A DNA stretch of 64,000 nt, taken from NCBI GenBank assembly GCA_904390925.1, contig CAJFMB010000002.1, positions 1 through 64,000 on the forward strand, written 5' to 3'. The position numbers were made by a program, and so were the translations under genes. A model generated the notes under the pieces. It was not told the origin of the DNA and searched no databases. It saw only the letters and a program-made list of their open reading frames with translations. Positions 28,920 through 37,866 of this stretch are shown piece by piece; the first letter of the stretch is position 1, and every line of letters starts with the position of its first letter. Source of the stretch: an uncultured Subdoligranulum sp. (GTDB lineage: Bacteria > Bacillota > Clostridia > Oscillospirales > Ruminococcaceae).

Positions 28920-29051
28920 TTCATAACTTTCCGTTATAATAGGCATACCATGCGGGCAGCTGCCACGACAGCCGCCCGGGAGAAAAACACCGCCGCCCCG
29001 GCGGTCGGACAGAGGTGGTCCACCTTGGCACAGGAACATAACAGAAGGTCT

Positions 29052-31481
29052 ATGCATCATGCACCGTCAGCCCCGCCGCTGCCGGTGGAGCATCCGGACC
29101 CGGAAACCGGACTGACCGCCGCGCAGGCAGCCCGCCGGATGGAGGCGGGCCTGGACAACTGCGAGGTTGCCAGCCCTACCAAAACCACCTGGCAGATTGT
29201 GCGGGAAAATGTGTTTACCTTTTTCAATCTGGTCTTTGTGGTGCTGGCTGCCTGCCTGTGGTCGGTGGGCAGCTTAGCCAACATGGGATTTCTGGGCGTG
29301 GCAATCTGCAACACCGTCATCGGCATTGTGCAGCAGCTGCGTTCCAAATACGCGGTGGATCGTCTGACGCTGGTGGTCGCCCGCAAGGTTCGCTGCCTGC
29401 GGGACGGCCAGATGCTGGAACTGCCCGCCAACCAGCTGGTGCGGGACGATATTGTGGAATTTACGGCCGGGGAGCAGATCTGTGCCGACGCGGTGGTGCG
29501 CACCGGCACCGCCCAGGCCAACGAGGCGCTGGTCACCGGCGAGGCGGAGCCGGTGTCCAAGCAGCCGGGGGACGGGCTGCGGTCGGGCAGTTTTCTGACC
29601 TCGGGACGGGTACGTGCCCAGCTGACCCGGGTGGGGGCCGAGTCCTATGCCAACCGGCTGATGACCGAGGCAAAAACCGACGTGAAACTGGCCAAAAGCG
29701 AGATGATGCGATCGTTGGACCGGCTGATCCGGTTCATCGGGATTCTGCTGATTCCTTTTGGGATTCTTCTGTTTTTGCAGCAGTATGATGTGCTGGAACT
29801 GACGCTGCGGGACTCGGTGGAAGCCACGGTGGCAGCGCTGATCGGTATGATTCCGGAAGGGCTGTATCTGCTCACCAGCGTGGCGCTGGCGGTCAGCATG
29901 ATCCGGTTGGCACGGCGCCGGGTGCTGGCGCAGGATATGAACTGTATCGAGACGCTGGCCCGGGTGGATGTGCTTTGCGTGGACAAGACCGGCACCATCA
30001 CCGAAGCGGAGATGGAAGCCGGTACCCCGGTACTGCTCCACGAGGCTGTATGGCCGCCGGAACGGGTGGATGCGGTGCTGCGTGCCTTTTACGCCGGGAC
30101 CGAGCCGGAAAACGACACGGCCCGGGCCATGTGCCGCCGCTTTACCGGCGGAAGCGACTGGACGGTGGAGGGCCGGGTGCCCTTCGACTCGGCCTATAAA
30201 TGGAGTGCTGCCGCTTTTGCAGGGCAGGGCAGTTTTGTCATCGGTGCGCCGGAGTTTGTGGCCGGCAGCCGGTACGGGGAACTGACCCATGAGCTGCAGC
30301 GGTATCTGGAACGGGGATACCGGGTATTGCTGCTGGCTGCCTGCACCGGTGGACAGCTGCCCGATCCGCGTCTGGGGCTGAATCCCCGGCAGCTGGAGTT
30401 TGTGGCTCTGGTCCCGGTGAGCAACCGTATCCGGCCCGAAGCCCCCAAAACCTTCCGCTATTTTGCCCAGCAGGGGGTGGCGATCCGGGTCATTTCCGGG
30501 GACAACCCGCTGGCTGTCAGCGAGGTGGCCCGCCAGGCCGGTGTGCAGGGGGCAGAACATTATATTGATGCCTCCACGCTGCGCACCGACGAGCAGATGG
30601 CCGCCGCGGCGGAAAAATACACTGTCTTTGGCCGGGTGACGCCGGACCAGAAACGCAAACTGATCCGCGCCATGCAGGATGCAGGGCATACGGTGGCCAT
30701 GACAGGCGATGGTGTCAACGATGTGCTGGCATTGAAGGATGCCGACTGCGGCATTGCCATGGCGTCGGGGGCCCAGGCCGCCAGCCAGGTGGCACAGCTG
30801 GTTCTTCTGGATTCCGACTTTGCGGGTCTGCCTGCCGTGGTGGCGGAAGGCCGCCGGGTCATCAACAACATTCAGCGGTCGGCGTCGCTGTTTCTGGTCA
30901 AGAATATTTTTTCGTTCCTGCTCAGTCTTGTGTCGCTGTTCGTTGCCATCCCCTACCCGCTGCTGCCGCTGCAGCTGACACTGATCTCCACCACAACCAT
31001 CGGCATTCCGTCCTTCGTGCTGGCGCTGGAGCCCAACCATGAGCGCATCCAGGGACATTTTCTCCGCAATGTGCTGCGCAAGGCGTTGCCCGGCGGCCTG
31101 ACGGATTTTGTGCTGCTGGTGGGGGTGGAACTGTTCGCGCTGGTGTTTGACCTGTCCAACGCCGAGCTGTCCACCATCTGCACGCTGGTGCTGCTGGCGG
31201 TGGGGCTGGCGGTGCTGTGGCGGGTCTGCCGTCCTTTCACACCAGTCCATGTGGCACTCTGGGTTGGCATGCTGGCGCTGGCACTTTCTGCCGCCGCTGT
31301 GTTTGCGCCCTTCCTGGAACTGGTGCTGCTGGACGCCCAAGGGTTCCTGACCCTGGCAGTCTTTGTGCTGCTGGTCAGTCCCGCCCTGAATGCGGCACAA
31401 CTGCTGGTGGAAAAGGGGATTACCCTCTGGAACCGCCTTACCGGGCACCGGCCGGGCAGCAATGACGACCTGCTGTTCTGA
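29052..31481 (+). CDS. cation-translocating P-type ATPase (HAD-IC)
   Basis: VDVLCVDKTGTITEAEMEAG, MTGDGVNDVLALKDADCGIAMASG, MIPEGLYLLTSVALAVSMIRLARR. Confidence 0.93.
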   Translation: MHHAPSAPPLPVEHPDPETGLTAAQAARRMEAGLDNCEVASPTKTTWQIVRENVFTFFNLVFVVLAACLWSVGSLANMGFLGVAICNTVIGIVQQLRSKYAVDRLTLVVARKVRCLRDGQMLELPANQLVRDDIVEFTAGEQICADAVVRTGTAQANEALVTGEAEPVSKQPGDGLRSGSFLTSGRVRAQLTRVGAESYANRLMTEAKTDVKLAKSEMMRSLDRLIRFIGILLIPFGILLFLQQYDVLELTLRDSVEATVAALIGMIPEGLYLLTSVALAVSMIRLARRRVLAQDMNCIETLARVDVLCVDKTGTITEAEMEAGTPVLLHEAVWPPERVDAVLRAFYAGTEPENDTARAMCRRFTGGSDWTVEGRVPFDSAYKWSAAAFAGQGSFVIGAPEFVAGSRYGELTHELQRYLERGYRVLLLAACTGGQLPDPRLGLNPRQLEFVALVPVSNRIRPEAPKTFRYFAQQGVAIRVISGDNPLAVSEVARQAGVQGAEHYIDASTLRTDEQMAAAAEKYTVFGRVTPDQKRKLIRAMQDAGHTVAMTGDGVNDVLALKDADCGIAMASGAQAASQVAQLVLLDSDFAGLPAVVAEGRRVINNIQRSASLFLVKNIFSFLLSLVSLFVAIPYPLLPLQLTLISTTTIGIPSFVLALEPNHERIQGHFLRNVLRKALPGGLTDFVLLVGVELFALVFDLSNAELSTICTLVLLAVGLAVLWRVCRPFTPVHVALWVGMLALALSAAAVFAPFLELVLLDAQGFLTLAVFVLLVSPALNAAQLLVEKGITLWNRLTGHRPGSNDDLLF

Positions 31482-31507
31482 CCTTGTTCTGTGTTTATAA
31501 AAATAAA

Positions 31508-31556
31508 GCCGCCGCAGGGCAGGGGAATATCCCCAAAACCCTGCGGCGGTTTTCTT
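31508..31556. terminator. intrinsic terminator between convergent genes
   Basis: GCCGCCGCAGGG...CCCTGCGGCGGTTTTCTT. Confidence 0.75.
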
Positions 31557-31597
31557 GTAAATCAATTTTGCTGTAAAGGAAGATTGCTGTACAGCAT

Positions 31598-32566
31598 TTA
31601 CCGGAGCCGCTGGTCCGTGCCGAAAAACTTGAACATCCGGCAGTTGCCCAGCATCCGGCTGGAAACCTTTTCGGTGTAGCGGGCTTCAAATACGGCCTGG
31701 TCCACAATGTTGGTGGTGTAGACGGTGGGGCGGCAGCAGAGCATCCGGGTATTGATCAGCTCGTACAGCATGCTGACCGCTAAAGGCGTCATGAACTCGG
31801 TGCCCAGGTCGTCCAGGATCAAAAGATCCGCCTCCTTGCAGGCTTCCAGCCAATCGCCGTCGTTGTCCCGGTCAAAGTGTTCCCGGCTCAGCTGGGCTGC
31901 CAGCGCCGCGGAACTGGTGTAGAGCACGTCATATCCCTTGTTCAGCACCGCATCTGCTGCCGCCAGTGCCAGATGGGTCTTGCCAAGTCCGGCACTACCC
32001 ATAAACAGCAGGTTGGGACTTTTCTTGCTGAAGTTGTCGGCCCACCGGCGGCAGTACGCCAAAATCTTGGCCATGTAGTCCCGTACCGGTCCGCCCAGTT
32101 CCGGGTCAACCTCGGCGGGATAGCGGTTGATGTCGAAGGAATCAAAGCTGCACAGCGCCAGAGGCGATGCGGCATTGATCTCCTCCCGGCGCAGGGTGCG
32201 GGCCAGGTCGGCCACACACTGGCAGGGGCGGCCGTTTGCCACACCGGTATCCTTGCAGACCGGGCAGACGAATTTCGGCTCAAATTCGGCGGGGTCGTAG
32301 CCAGCGGCGCGGATCACATCCTCCACGTCCCGGCCGGCCTGTGCAAAGGCTTGCTGTGCCGCTGCCCGTTTGGCACTGTCTGCCCCCTGGGCCGAGGTCA
32401 TCAGGTAGGCGGCACCCAGACGGGTGCGCCGGGCCTCCGCCTGCTCAATTTCAGGGTGACGGCGGATGGCCTCCCGGCGGATGGTTTCCGCCCGGGTGAC
32501 CGCACGCTGACGGCGGGCTGCCACTTCCCGCTGGGCAGCGCGGAACAGTTCATCGCGGGTGCGCAT
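31598..32566 (-). CDS. DnaC/DnaI-like helicase-loader ATPase
   Basis: LLFMGSAGLGKTHLALAAADAVL, DLLILDDLGTEFMTPLAVSMLYELINTRM. Confidence 0.92.
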   Translation of the reverse strand: MRTRDELFRAAQREVAARRQRAVTRAETIRREAIRRHPEIEQAEARRTRLGAAYLMTSAQGADSAKRAAAQQAFAQAGRDVEDVIRAAGYDPAEFEPKFVCPVCKDTGVANGRPCQCVADLARTLRREEINAASPLALCSFDSFDINRYPAEVDPELGGPVRDYMAKILAYCRRWADNFSKKSPNLLFMGSAGLGKTHLALAAADAVLNKGYDVLYTSSAALAAQLSREHFDRDNDGDWLEACKEADLLILDDLGTEFMTPLAVSMLYELINTRMLCCRPTVYTTNIVDQAVFEARYTEKVSSRMLGNCRMFKFFGTDQRLR

Positions 32567-32569
32567 GGC

Positions 32570-33478
32570 TTAGTCCTCCGTTTCCTCGTCGTCGAATACT
32601 GCGTTCCAGTTGCGGTTGAACAGATCCTTGGCCGGTTGTTTGGCCGGCTGCTTGCCGGTGGCCAGGATGTTGGCAGGGGAAAGGGCTCCCTTGCCGCGGA
32701 CCGCCTTCACGGTGGTCAGACCCTGGGACCGCCAGGACCGCAGAATACCGTCCACATACCGCACCGTCCGGTGAGCATCTGCCCGCAGCAGCGCCTCGTC
32801 AATCATGTCGGCGCCGAAATGCCAGTCCTCGTGCCAGCGGGCGATGGCACGCCGTTCCCAGCTGGTCAGGGTCTGGGGCTCCACGCCAAACAGCAGGGCA
32901 GCCTCGGCACACCATTCCTCCCGCTGCTTGACCTGGCGCAGATAGCGCTCGGCATCCTCGCCGGTTTCCACGCCGGCATCCCGCCAGCGAATCAGTTCCC
33001 GGCTGACGGCACCCACCGTCCGGCGTCCCTGTCGGGCCACTTCGGCGCAGCAGAGCAACAGCACGTCCGGCTGCCAGCCGTCGGTCAGGTAAAGCTCCAC
33101 CAGGCGCTGCAAGTCACTGCGGCTCAATGCCCGGCCAAAGGCGGTCTGGGCCTCCTCGCACAATACCGACACATAGGGATCGTTGACAACGGCCAGATCC
33201 ACATCGGCCTTTTGCTCAGGAACGGCTGCGGCAGGTGCGCCCCGGTCGGGCTCCAGCAACCCGGCGCCGGACCAGTACTGCAAAGCCCGGTTGGCGGCCT
33301 CAATGCTTCTCAGCCCCAGATCCCGGGCAATGGTGCGGGGATCGGTGCAGTTTTTGTCCAGCGCATACAGTGCCACCCGCACGGTGTCGCCGTCCACCCG
33401 GGTCAGATGCGAAAAGAGCACCCTGGGCACGGCTACCGTATCGCCGCCCAGAGCGGAAAGTTTATAGATTGTTCCCAC
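32570..33478 (-). CDS. DnaD-domain replication initiation protein (GTG start)
   Basis: WHTH N-terminus and C-terminal DnaD-like LTSWERRAIARWHEDWHFGADMIDEALLRA; directly upstream of the dnaI-like gene. Confidence 0.82.
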   Translation of the reverse strand: MGTIYKLSALGGDTVAVPRVLFSHLTRVDGDTVRVALYALDKNCTDPRTIARDLGLRSIEAANRALQYWSGAGLLEPDRGAPAAAVPEQKADVDLAVVNDPYVSVLCEEAQTAFGRALSRSDLQRLVELYLTDGWQPDVLLLCCAEVARQGRRTVGAVSRELIRWRDAGVETGEDAERYLRQVKQREEWCAEAALLFGVEPQTLTSWERRAIARWHEDWHFGADMIDEALLRADAHRTVRYVDGILRSWRSQGLTTVKAVRGKGALSPANILATGKQPAKQPAKDLFNRNWNAVFDDEETED

Positions 33479-33659
33479 GGTTTCCTCCTGCGGCAGCGGG
33501 ACAGATCCCGCTGCGATGCCCTTATTATAGCACGAACCGTCCGGTTGGCAAAGGCCTGGCCATGCGCTTTGCCGGCCAAATGGGCGCTTCAATTGGTAAA
33601 AGCGTCAAAATGCCGAAATTTACCTTTGGATTTTGGCTGTTTTACCACCCGTTTTCGGC

Positions 33660-33689
33660 TTGCAGGGAGACCATGAAAAACGGTACAAT
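33660..33689 (+). promoter_or_regulatory. putative promoter (TTGCAG-18-TACAAT)
   Basis: Hexamers 33660-33665 and 33684-33689 upstream of the PRTase gene. Confidence 0.55.
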
Positions 33690-33780
33690 AGATAGTATCA
33701 GATACGGCGCAGCGCAGCGCCGCAGACCCATTCCACTGCCGCGGCTATGCGGGCTGCCGGCGCCGAAAGGAGACAGAAGT

Positions 33781-34419
33781 ATGGCAATTCATCTGGTCAA
33801 GATCCCGACAAAAAAGGCGGATCTGTTTCTGCGTGTGGCAAAGGGACACTTTGCCACCAGCCACAGCCATATCAACTATTATATAGATGTCACTCTGCCC
33901 AAGAGCCGCCTGTCCGAGGCGCGCGCCGTGGCCCGGGAACTGGTTTCTACCTACAAGGCGACCACCATTGTGGATACCGTGCTCTGCCTGGACGGCACCG
34001 AGGTCATTGGCGCCTGCCTGGCCAGTGAGCTGACCCGGGACGGTTTCATCAACATGAACGCCCACCAGACCATCTATGTGGTCACGCCGGAACATACCAC
34101 CGGCAGCCAGCTTCTTTTCCGGGAAAACCTGGCCCCCATGATCACCGGCAAACATGTGCTGATTCTGGCTGCCTCGGTCACCACCGGGTATACCATGAAA
34201 TCCGCCATTGAGGCAGTGCAGTATTACGGCGGCATGGTGGCCGGCCTGACTGCCATTTTCGCCACCGTCAAGGAGTGCGAGGGCTACCCGGTCATGTCGA
34301 TTTTTGACCCCACCGATCTGCCGGATTACCAGAGCTATGACTCCCATGTCTGCCCCTTCTGCAAGGCCGGACAGAAAATCGACGCGCTGGTCAACAGCTA
34401 CGGATATTCCACGCTGTAA
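33781..34419 (+). CDS. phosphoribosyltransferase-domain protein (orotate PRTase-like)
   Basis: HFATSHSHINYYIDVTLPKSRL, GKHVLILAASVTTGYTMKSAIEAVQYYGG (PRPP-loop-like). Confidence 0.8.
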   Translation: MAIHLVKIPTKKADLFLRVAKGHFATSHSHINYYIDVTLPKSRLSEARAVARELVSTYKATTIVDTVLCLDGTEVIGACLASELTRDGFINMNAHQTIYVVTPEHTTGSQLLFRENLAPMITGKHVLILAASVTTGYTMKSAIEAVQYYGGMVAGLTAIFATVKECEGYPVMSIFDPTDLPDYQSYDSHVCPFCKAGQKIDALVNSYGYSTL

Positions 34420-34473
34420 CAAAAAATACCGGTGCTGCTGTTTCGCAGCATAAACTGAATACAGAAAAGGCTG

Positions 34474-34520
34474 CATGTTCCGGGCTGTCTGTCCGGAGCA
34501 TGCGGCCTTGTTGTTTCTGA
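34474..34520 (+). terminator. intrinsic terminator
   Basis: AAGGCtGCATGtTCCGG...CCGGAgCATGCgGCCTTgttgttt. Confidence 0.65.
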
Positions 34521-34661
34521 CCGGTAAAATCTCAGGCGGTCATCCGGAAAAACTTGCAATCCGGCCCGATATGGGGTAATATGAGACCTATATCATGGGA
34601 AAATGTATATGCAACAGGTTCGGCTTTCAGCAAATTCGCGTTTTTGAAAGGTGGCTAATGT

Positions 34662-35579
34662 ATGGCTAAGCAGCACCGGGAACCCGACGAGCAGAACCGG
34701 CAGGCGGCTCCGCTGTTCCATCAGGGAGAACGCACGTTTTACGATCAGGACCGGGATGAAGATTACCGCAGCCGTGCCGGCCGGGGGAAAAAGGCCGGCA
34801 AAAAACGTAAAAAAACGCGCGGAATCGATATCCTGTATAATATCGCCATTGCGCTGTTTGCAGTGGTGTTTCTTGTGTGTGCCGGATTGCTGGGCAAACG
34901 GTTTTTGGATGACCGTCAGCTGGAAAGCAATGTGGCGGAACTGGAATCCCTGATCGAGGAGGAACCCCAGGACAGCGGCAGCACGGAGGAAGAACCTCTG
35001 ACCAATGCGGAAAAGTTTGCCCGCCTGGTGGAGCGTAATTCGGATTTTATCGGTTGGATCACCATTGAAAATACCAATGTGAATTTCCCGGTGATGCAGT
35101 CCTCGCCGGACAACAAGGACTTTTATCTGCGCCACAACTTTGACCGGGAATATGACGATTACGGTGTGCCCTATCTGGACGAGGACTGCACCCTGACCGC
35201 TGATGCCAGAAGCACCAATCTGATTATTTATGGGCACCACATGAAATCCGGCACGGTGTTCGGCAGCCTGACCAACTACAAAAAGGCATCCTATTACGAC
35301 GAGCATCCCACCATTGAATTTGACACCCTGTACGGGGACGGCACCTACGAGGTTTTTGGCGCCTTTGCCATTGACGTGGTCACTGGTGACTTCCCCTACA
35401 ATACCTATATCGATATGGACGAAACAACGTTCAATGAGTTTGTCGACCAGGTCAAGCAGCGCAGCGACGTGGATTCCGGCATCACACCGGTCTACGGGGA
35501 TCAGCTGCTGACCCTTTCCACCTGCGAGTATTCTACGGACAACGGCCGCTATGTGGTCTGTGCCCGCAAGATTTCCTGA
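34662..35579 (+). CDS. srtB: class B sortase
   Basis: N-terminal TM; FIGWITIENTNVNFPVMQS, NLIIYGHHMKSGTVFGSL, LLTLSTCEYSTDNGRYVVCAR. Confidence 0.92.
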   Translation: MAKQHREPDEQNRQAAPLFHQGERTFYDQDRDEDYRSRAGRGKKAGKKRKKTRGIDILYNIAIALFAVVFLVCAGLLGKRFLDDRQLESNVAELESLIEEEPQDSGSTEEEPLTNAEKFARLVERNSDFIGWITIENTNVNFPVMQSSPDNKDFYLRHNFDREYDDYGVPYLDEDCTLTADARSTNLIIYGHHMKSGTVFGSLTNYKKASYYDEHPTIEFDTLYGDGTYEVFGAFAIDVVTGDFPYNTYIDMDETTFNEFVDQVKQRSDVDSGITPVYGDQLLTLSTCEYSTDNGRYVVCARKIS

Positions 35580-35670
35580 GCATATCCGTGCATATATTGT
35601 AGCGGCCCGGTCCGGCTGGGTTCCGGACCTTTGCGGGCACATCGGCATGACATAAAGGAGGGGAAACATT

Positions 35671-37512
35671 ATGTGTGGAATTGTTGGTTTCACCGGCAGG
35701 GACCAGGCAGCACCGATTCTGCTGGACGGCCTTGCCAAACTGGAATACCGCGGCTATGATTCCGCCGGCATCGCGGTGGAAAATGCCGCCGGCAAAATTG
35801 AAATTGTCAAGGCCAAGGGACGGCTGCGGGTTCTGTCGGAAATGACCGACGCCGGCAGCACAGTCAAGGGCAACTGCGGTATCGGCCATACCCGCTGGGC
35901 AACCCATGGCGAACCCTCGGCGGTCAACGCGCATCCCCATTTTTCCCGGGATCAGAAAATTGCAGTGGTGCACAACGGCATCATTGAAAACTTCCAGGAG
36001 CTGAAGGACCGGCTCACCGCCCGCGGGTTTGAATTTGTCTCCCAGACCGACACCGAGGTCATCGCCCAGATGATCGACTTTTATTATACCGGGGAATCCG
36101 CCGGCGACCCGCTGGATGCCATCACCCGCATGATGCTGCATGTCCGCGGCAGCTACGCACTGGGCGTGCTGTTTGCCGACCAGCCCGGCGTGATCTATGC
36201 GGTGCGCAAGGACAGCCCGCTGATTGTCGGCCAGGCGGAAAACGGCAACCTGATTGCCTCCGACGTGCCGGCGCTGCTCAAGTATACCCGTACGGTGTAC
36301 TACATTGACAACCTGGAAATTGCCCGTCTGACGGCGGATTCCATTGATTTCTTCAACATCGACAAGGAACCCATCGAAAAGACTTCTTCCACCATCGAAT
36401 GGGATGCCGAGGCTGCCGAGAAGGGCGGCTTTGAACATTTCATGATGAAGGAAATCCATGAGCAGCCCGCTGCCGTCCGGGAGACACTGTCGCCCCGCAT
36501 CAAGGATGGCCGCATTGATCTGTCGGAAATCGGTCTGGACGAGGAAACCATCCGTTCCATCCGCCGGCTGTACATCATCGGCTGTGGCTCCGCCTACCAT
36601 GTGGGTGTGGCGGCACGCTATGTGTTTGAAAGCCTGGCCCGCCTGCCGGTGGAGGTGGATGTGGCCAGTGAGTTCCGGTACCGTGATCCGGTGCTGGAGG
36701 ACAACGCCCTGGCCATCATCATCAGCCAGAGCGGCGAGACCGCCGACAGCCTGGCTGCCCTGCGGGAATGCAAGGCGCGGGGGGTACACACGCTGGGCAT
36801 TGTCAACGTGGTGGGCAGCTCCATTGCCCGGGAAGCCGACGCAGTGCTGTATACCTGGGCTGGCCCGGAAATTGCCGTTGCAACGACAAAGGCCTATTCC
36901 ACCCAGCTGGCGGCGGTCTATCTGCTGGCCACCGAGTTCGGCCGGGTGCGCGGTGCCCTGAGCGAGGAATCCTACGCCGGCCTGGTGGCAGAGCTGCAGA
37001 CCCTGCCCGACAAGATCGAAAAGACGCTGGCGGACAAGGAGCGCATCCAGTGGTTTGCCAGCAAATATGCGGCGGCCAAGGACGCTTTCTTCATCGGCCG
37101 GGGGCTGGATTATGCCGTGGCTCTGGAAGGCAGCCTGAAGTTCAAGGAAATCAGCTATATTCATTCAGAGGCTTTTGCGGCCGGTGAGATGAAGCACGGT
37201 CCGATTTCGCTGGTGGAGAAGGGAACCCTGGTGGTTGGCGTTCTGACCCAGCCGGATCTGTACGAGAAAACCATCTCCAACATGGTGGAAGCCAAGAGCC
37301 GCGGTGCTTTCCTGATGGGGCTGACCACCTACGGCAACTACAACATCGAGGACACTGCCAACTTCACCGTCTATGTGCCCCGCACCGATCCGCATTTTGC
37401 CACCAGCCTGTCGGTGATTCCGCTGCAGCTGCTGGCCTACTATGTCAGCTGCGCCAAGGGCCTGGATGTGGATAAACCCCGCAACCTGGCCAAGAGCGTC
37501 ACGGTGGAATAA
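35671..37512 (+). CDS. glmS: glutamine--fructose-6-phosphate aminotransferase (isomerizing)
   Basis: MCGIVGFTG, GNCGIGHTRWATHGEPSAVNAHPH, KSVTVE C-terminus. Confidence 0.98.
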   Translation: MCGIVGFTGRDQAAPILLDGLAKLEYRGYDSAGIAVENAAGKIEIVKAKGRLRVLSEMTDAGSTVKGNCGIGHTRWATHGEPSAVNAHPHFSRDQKIAVVHNGIIENFQELKDRLTARGFEFVSQTDTEVIAQMIDFYYTGESAGDPLDAITRMMLHVRGSYALGVLFADQPGVIYAVRKDSPLIVGQAENGNLIASDVPALLKYTRTVYYIDNLEIARLTADSIDFFNIDKEPIEKTSSTIEWDAEAAEKGGFEHFMMKEIHEQPAAVRETLSPRIKDGRIDLSEIGLDEETIRSIRRLYIIGCGSAYHVGVAARYVFESLARLPVEVDVASEFRYRDPVLEDNALAIIISQSGETADSLAALRECKARGVHTLGIVNVVGSSIAREADAVLYTWAGPEIAVATTKAYSTQLAAVYLLATEFGRVRGALSEESYAGLVAELQTLPDKIEKTLADKERIQWFASKYAAAKDAFFIGRGLDYAVALEGSLKFKEISYIHSEAFAAGEMKHGPISLVEKGTLVVGVLTQPDLYEKTISNMVEAKSRGAFLMGLTTYGNYNIEDTANFTVYVPRTDPHFATSLSVIPLQLLAYYVSCAKGLDVDKPRNLAKSVTVE

Positions 37513-37587
37513 GAGGTTCCCCGGAAAAATCACCGGAGACCGCACATCTTTCACAAAAGCTGAATGCAATTTTTGTGCATGTTTTGC

Positions 37588-37622
37588 TCCGCTTGCCTGG
37601 CGGGTTGCCCGGCAAACGGAGC
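37588..37622 (+). terminator. hairpin downstream of glmS, possible terminator
   Basis: GCTCCGcTTGCCtGGCgggttGCCcGGCAAaCGGAGC; poor T tract. Confidence 0.4.
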
Positions 37623-37742
37623 AAACTTGTGTTATAATACAGAACAAAGAAGTCTGTCCATGCCCGGACTGTTTGATGGCGTGGATGGTTCAACCAATGT
37701 CAGAATGATATGACACGCTGGCGACTGCTATGGCAGGGCGCC

Positions 37743-37842
37743 GGGTTGTGATGTCCGGCAGCCGGAACTGACCGGGGACTGCCGGACTGTGGAGCAGAAT
37801 GCGGATTGGCTGTGTGCCCGACAGGGGGCAACGTTCTGCTTC
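37743..37842 (+). ncRNA. structured 5' leader (candidate cis-regulatory RNA) of the PglF/CapD-like gene
   Basis: 9-bp stem GTCCGGCAG (37753-37761)/CTGCCGGAC (37779-37787) and stem AGCAGAA (37793-37799)/TTCTGCT (37834-37840) with inner TGCCC/GGGCA. Confidence 0.4.
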
Positions 37843-37866
37843 ACCAAAAAATGGGGAATTGACGGA

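Noticed and set aside
35580-35670. Possible glmS ribozyme upstream of glmS
   Set aside because: Only about 90 nt between srtB and glmS with no recognisable ribozyme core; too short for the full glmS ribozyme.
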